Assembly (NCBI GenBank): GCA_947625475.1
Contig: CANQOL010000032.1
Coordinates: 1-37,266, forward strand
Length of the DNA: 37,266 nucleotides
Reading direction: 5' to 3'
Source of the DNA: an uncultured Acetatifactor sp.
GTDB taxonomy: Bacteria; Bacillota; Clostridia; Lachnospirales; Lachnospiraceae
Position numbers and translations under genes: made by a program. The notes below the pieces were generated by a model, which made no database searches, was not told the origin of the DNA, and saw only the letters and a program-made list of their open reading frames with translations. Shown here one piece after another: positions 34,625 to 37,266 of the stretch; position 1 is the first letter of the stretch, and every line of letters begins with the position of its first letter.

Positions 34625-34643
34625 CAAACTGTTGCAAATCCCT

Positions 34644-34717
<74 letters not shown>

Positions 34718-34736
34718 CGAGAGTTCCCTTTAGGAA

Positions 34737-34775
34737 AGAGAACCAGGCTTTATGCCTGGTTCTCTTCTTATCCTC
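34737..34775 (+). terminator. Terminator after tRNA-Pro
   Basis: A perfect 12-bp stem (AGAGAACCAGGC/GCCTGGTTCTCT, loop TTTAT) followed by a T-rich TCTTATCCTCTT tract. Confidence 0.8.
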
Positions 34776-34856
34776 TTATCCTCTTATTTTCTCATTTTCC
34801 CAGGGAAATTTTCCACAAAAACTTTCCAGGGAAACTTTCCAAGGATATAACGCGCT

Positions 34857-36140
34857 TTACTTTACAACCTGGTTTCGTCCGTTATTTTTCCCGTAATACA
34901 GCTTTTGATCCGCTTCCCTGATGATATGATCTATCATCTCGCCGCTTCCTTCCGCCGCGCCGACCGTCATGGTAACCTTCACCCTTTGATCCCTATAGGC
35001 GATCTCCCTCCCCCGCAGCTCGTTCAGCAGGCCCTCCAGAGCGTCCGCCGTCTGCTCGAGGGAATAATATTCAAAGACCAGCAGGAATTCCTCCCCGCCC
35101 CACCGGGCGGCAAAGCCCCTTCCCTTCATGAGCTCCTTCAGACGGGCGGCCACATCCGCCAGCACTACGTCGCCGCACTCATGGCCGTAGGTGTCGTTTA
35201 CCTTCTTAAAAAAGTCAATATCTCCGATGGCAACGCAAAAGCTGTTCCCGTCCCCCACTCTTTTTTCCTGAATCTGCTGCAGCCTTCTCTGGGCGTATCT
35301 CCTGTTGTAAAGCCCCGTAAGCTGATCCGTTTCCACCAGCTCCCTCAGGGAGTGCTGCATACGGACCACATACCTGCCCATCTCTCCCAGCTCGTCCCTT
35401 CTTTTCATAACCTCCGGCTCCAGATCCGCCGAGAGTTCTCCGTTGGCCGTCTTCTTCAGAAGGGTATCAATCTTCATAAAGACCAGCAGAAACCGGTTGG
35501 AAAACAGGGTGATAATCAGGATCATAAGGCCCGCAAAGAGCAGAGACACCCCGACAATGGGCAGAATAGACCTTCTCACCAGGAGCTCCACATCCCTGGA
35601 GGGCTTTGCCACAAACAGCATACCCACGCTCGTCCCATCCGAATTGATCAGCGGGGCGTAATAGGCGTAATAATTGTCGCCCCCTATGGGCACCTTCGGA
35701 TAAAATCTGCCCACCTGCCCCTCCATCACTTCCCTGGCAATCGTGCTGCTCACCCGGGTATCTGTGAGCCTGTTCTGCTGAGCATCCATCAATGTGGTTA
35801 TTACACGCACATTCCGGCAGCTGACGGTTATCTCCACGCCCGTCCTTTCCTTTACGGCATCAACAATGGAAAAATCCCCGTTGAGCAGATGGTCTCCCTT
35901 GTAGAAATACAGCCCGCTCTCGTCCTCCACCACAGAATAATCTCCCGGATACATCATATCGAAGGCCACGGCCAGCGCGCTGTTGAGGCTCTCCAAACCG
36001 TTTTCCACTTCCCTGTGCATCGTACCCGCAAAACTGCTGGCGGCGAAAACAGTCACAATCAGCGTCAGCAAAAAAATAGGTAAAACACTCATTTTAAGGA
36101 ACGTCCACCTGAGGCCGCCGATTTTGCTTTTCCTTTCCAT
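34857..36140 (-). CDS. Membrane diguanylate cyclase (Cache-type sensor, HAMP-like, GGDEF)
   Basis: 427 residues. Two spans (about 12-36 and 190-215) enclose an external sensor domain of about 150 residues that resembles single Cache domains. A HAMP-like linker (FMKIDTLLKKTANGELSADL) leads to the GGDEF domain, with DQLTGLYNRRY near 275 and the active-site GGEEF near 348. The RxxD product-inhibition site five residues before GGEEF is absent (KGRG). It should make c-di-GMP in response to an external ligand. ATG 36140 follows GGAGG at five bases; upstream starts lack a site and overlap the promoter. Confidence 0.92.
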   Translation of the reverse strand: MERKSKIGGLRWTFLKMSVLPIFLLTLIVTVFAASSFAGTMHREVENGLESLNSALAVAFDMMYPGDYSVVEDESGLYFYKGDHLLNGDFSIVDAVKERTGVEITVSCRNVRVITTLMDAQQNRLTDTRVSSTIAREVMEGQVGRFYPKVPIGGDNYYAYYAPLINSDGTSVGMLFVAKPSRDVELLVRRSILPIVGVSLLFAGLMILIITLFSNRFLLVFMKIDTLLKKTANGELSADLEPEVMKRRDELGEMGRYVVRMQHSLRELVETDQLTGLYNRRYAQRRLQQIQEKRVGDGNSFCVAIGDIDFFKKVNDTYGHECGDVVLADVAARLKELMKGRGFAARWGGEEFLLVFEYYSLEQTADALEGLLNELRGREIAYRDQRVKVTMTVGAAEGSGEMIDHIIREADQKLYYGKNNGRNQVVK

Positions 36141-36185
36141 GATGTCCTCCCGCCCTGATACTTTCATAATATTAGCAATGCTTAT

Positions 36186-36214
36186 ATTATGGCACAATTC
36201 ATCGGAATGTGCAA
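36186..36214 (-). promoter_or_regulatory. Promoter of the diguanylate cyclase gene
   Basis: TTGCAC, 17-nt spacer, CATAAT on the minus strand, with a start about 40 bases before the ATG. The two direct repeats at 36220-36261 are directly upstream of the -35 box. Confidence 0.6.
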
Positions 36215-36219
36215 GTATG

Positions 36220-36261
36220 GCTTGCATGCGAGTTTCAGCCGCTTGCATGCGAGTTTCAGCC
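36220..36261. repeat. Two perfect 21-bp tandem direct repeats
   Basis: A unit of 21 bp containing the palindrome GCATGC occurs twice without spacing (36220-36240, 36241-36261). The period equals two helical turns, and the array lies just upstream of the cyclase -35 box, as expected for paired binding sites of an activator. An AT-rich block with three TAGAAAATTT-like units (36278-36328) follows. Confidence 0.8.
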
Positions 36262-36341
36262 GTTACTGCTTACGGCTTAGAAAATTTTGGTTTATAAAAT
36301 TTAGAAAATTTGGTTTTAGAAAATTTTAATAGTAAAACACC

Positions 36342-36370
36342 TCGACAAGGAATCCCGTTTCTGTTATACT
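36342..36370 (+). promoter_or_regulatory. Promoter of the right-edge Rpn-type gene
   Basis: TCGACA, 17-nt spacer, TATACT on the plus strand, about 100 bases before the ATG. Confidence 0.6.
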
Positions 36371-36475
36371 GTACTTGTCTTTGGAAAATCGAGAGCATTT
36401 CTATGATCCACGCGGTTCCGCGGCATTTTTCTGAGACTACAACTTCATCCATCAAACAAGAGGAGGAATCTGCTT

Positions 36476-37266
36476 ATGACACAAAGCGAAGCAAGAGAAG
36501 TATCCAACCGGGAGGTGAAATCCAGCGCTTTCACCGCCTACTTCAGCGAACCGAAAAATGCAGCCCAGCTGTATTCCGCGCTGGCCGGGGTGGAAACCGC
36601 CCCGGAGGACATCGTGATCCGCACCCTGGAGGGGGTGCTGTTCCTGGCCAGGAAAAATGACCTGGCTTTTACGGTGAAGAACAAGGCCCTGGTGATCGCC
36701 GAACACCAATCAACTGTGAGCGAGAACATGCCCCTGCGGAGTGTGATCTACTATGGCCGGACCGTGGAAAAGCTCCTGGAGCCCCGGGCGCTCTACCGTC
36801 AGAAAAGGATCCCGATCCCAACCCCGGAGTTTTACATGTTCTACAACGGGGGAACCGCCCAGCCTCTGGAAAGAGTCCTGAAATTATCGGAGGCATATCT
36901 TGAAAAAACAGAGCATCCTATGCTAGAATGTGTGGTGAAAATGATCAATATTAACCTTCCGGCGAAGCATGAAATTCTGGAGGAATGCCGGCCTCTATAT
37001 GAGTACGCCTGGTTTATCCAGCGGGTGCGGGAGTATCAGGACGAAGAACTGGGGCGCGACGAGTCGATCCGAAAAGCGATTCTGGACTGCCAGAGGGAGG
37101 GAATCTTTGCAGAGTTTGTGCGGGAGCACGGAACGGAGGCGGTGAATATGCTGTACACGCAGTTCAACATGGATGACGCCCTGGATGTGAGATACGAGGA
37201 GGGCGTGGAGGACGGATATGAAAAAGGCGTGTCCGCCGGAAAGGCCGAGGGAATTACCGAGGGCAT
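36476..37266 (+). CDS. Rpn-family PD-(D/E)XK nuclease-like protein (partial, runs off the edge)
   Basis: 263 codons are present with no stop before the window end. AGAGGAGGA precedes ATG 36476. The N-terminal third has the family signature NDLAFTV near 70 and LVIAEHQST near 83 (D ... ExQ catalytic pattern), then MPLRSVIYYGRTVEKLL. The middle has the FYMFYNGG motif, and the C-terminal part ends in glycine-spaced helical repeats (EEGVEDGYEKGVSAGKAEG), as usual for these proteins. It belongs to a different subgroup from the gene at 20231. Function in recombination is only inferred from the family. Confidence 0.85.
   Translation, partial: MTQSEAREVSNREVKSSAFTAYFSEPKNAAQLYSALAGVETAPEDIVIRTLEGVLFLARKNDLAFTVKNKALVIAEHQSTVSENMPLRSVIYYGRTVEKLLEPRALYRQKRIPIPTPEFYMFYNGGTAQPLERVLKLSEAYLEKTEHPMLECVVKMININLPAKHEILEECRPLYEYAWFIQRVREYQDEELGRDESIRKAILDCQREGIFAEFVREHGTEAVNMLYTQFNMDDALDVRYEEGVEDGYEKGVSAGKAEGITEG

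Overview
The window looks like a chromosomal piece of a Gram-positive anaerobe of the class Clostridia, most likely a gut Lachnospiraceae. This is inferred from strong AGGAGG ribosome sites, sigma-A type promoters, a moderately high GC content, Rpn-type nuclease paralogues typical of that family and a Gram-positive style type IV pilus (T4P) locus without secretin genes. No species call is possible from sequence alone.

Positions 1-18000 hold a T4P locus, all on the minus strand. The upstream half is pilB, pilT, pilC and an atypical pilin-like gene (17881 down to 13254), with its own promoter near 17984-18012 and a hairpin terminator at 13126-13156. The downstream half (about 12130 down to 250) has its own promoter and encodes two major-type pilins, prepilin peptidase PilD, the assembly proteins PilM/PilN/PilO, a giant 1831-residue prepilin and a PilX/PilV/PilW-like minor pilin set. 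No PilY1-type adhesin is seen, so the giant prepilin is the best candidate tip adhesin.

Between the two halves lies a compact type I toxin-antitoxin module: a 39-codon holin-like membrane toxin (12857-12738) and a ~100-nt antisense RNA with its own promoter and terminator (12641-12740). A tandem second copy of the RNA stands at 12466-12560. A third RNA copy, with the last codons of a second toxin gene, occupies the left edge (1-141) in the opposite orientation, so the pilA-to-pilW segment is bracketed by inverted copies. Two 138-bp copies of a multi-hairpin repeat sit just before the ribosome sites of pilC and pilO.

Positions 18090-20870 hold a tRNA-Lys and a cluster of Rpn/PD-(D/E)XK nuclease genes: one intact and two decayed. 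Positions 20900-34500 form a probable minus-strand operon: an RlmI-like rRNA methyltransferase, a heavy-metal/manganese exporter-like protein, a D-Ala-D-Ala carboxypeptidase, and four large multi-membrane proteins (YfhO-like and GT-C glycosyltransferase-like), the last a low-GC fusion. A tRNA-Pro (34644-34717, plus strand), a diguanylate cyclase with two 21-bp direct repeats upstream of its promoter, and a further Rpn-type gene running off the right edge complete the window. The cyclase gives a possible, unproven, link to c-di-GMP control of the pili.
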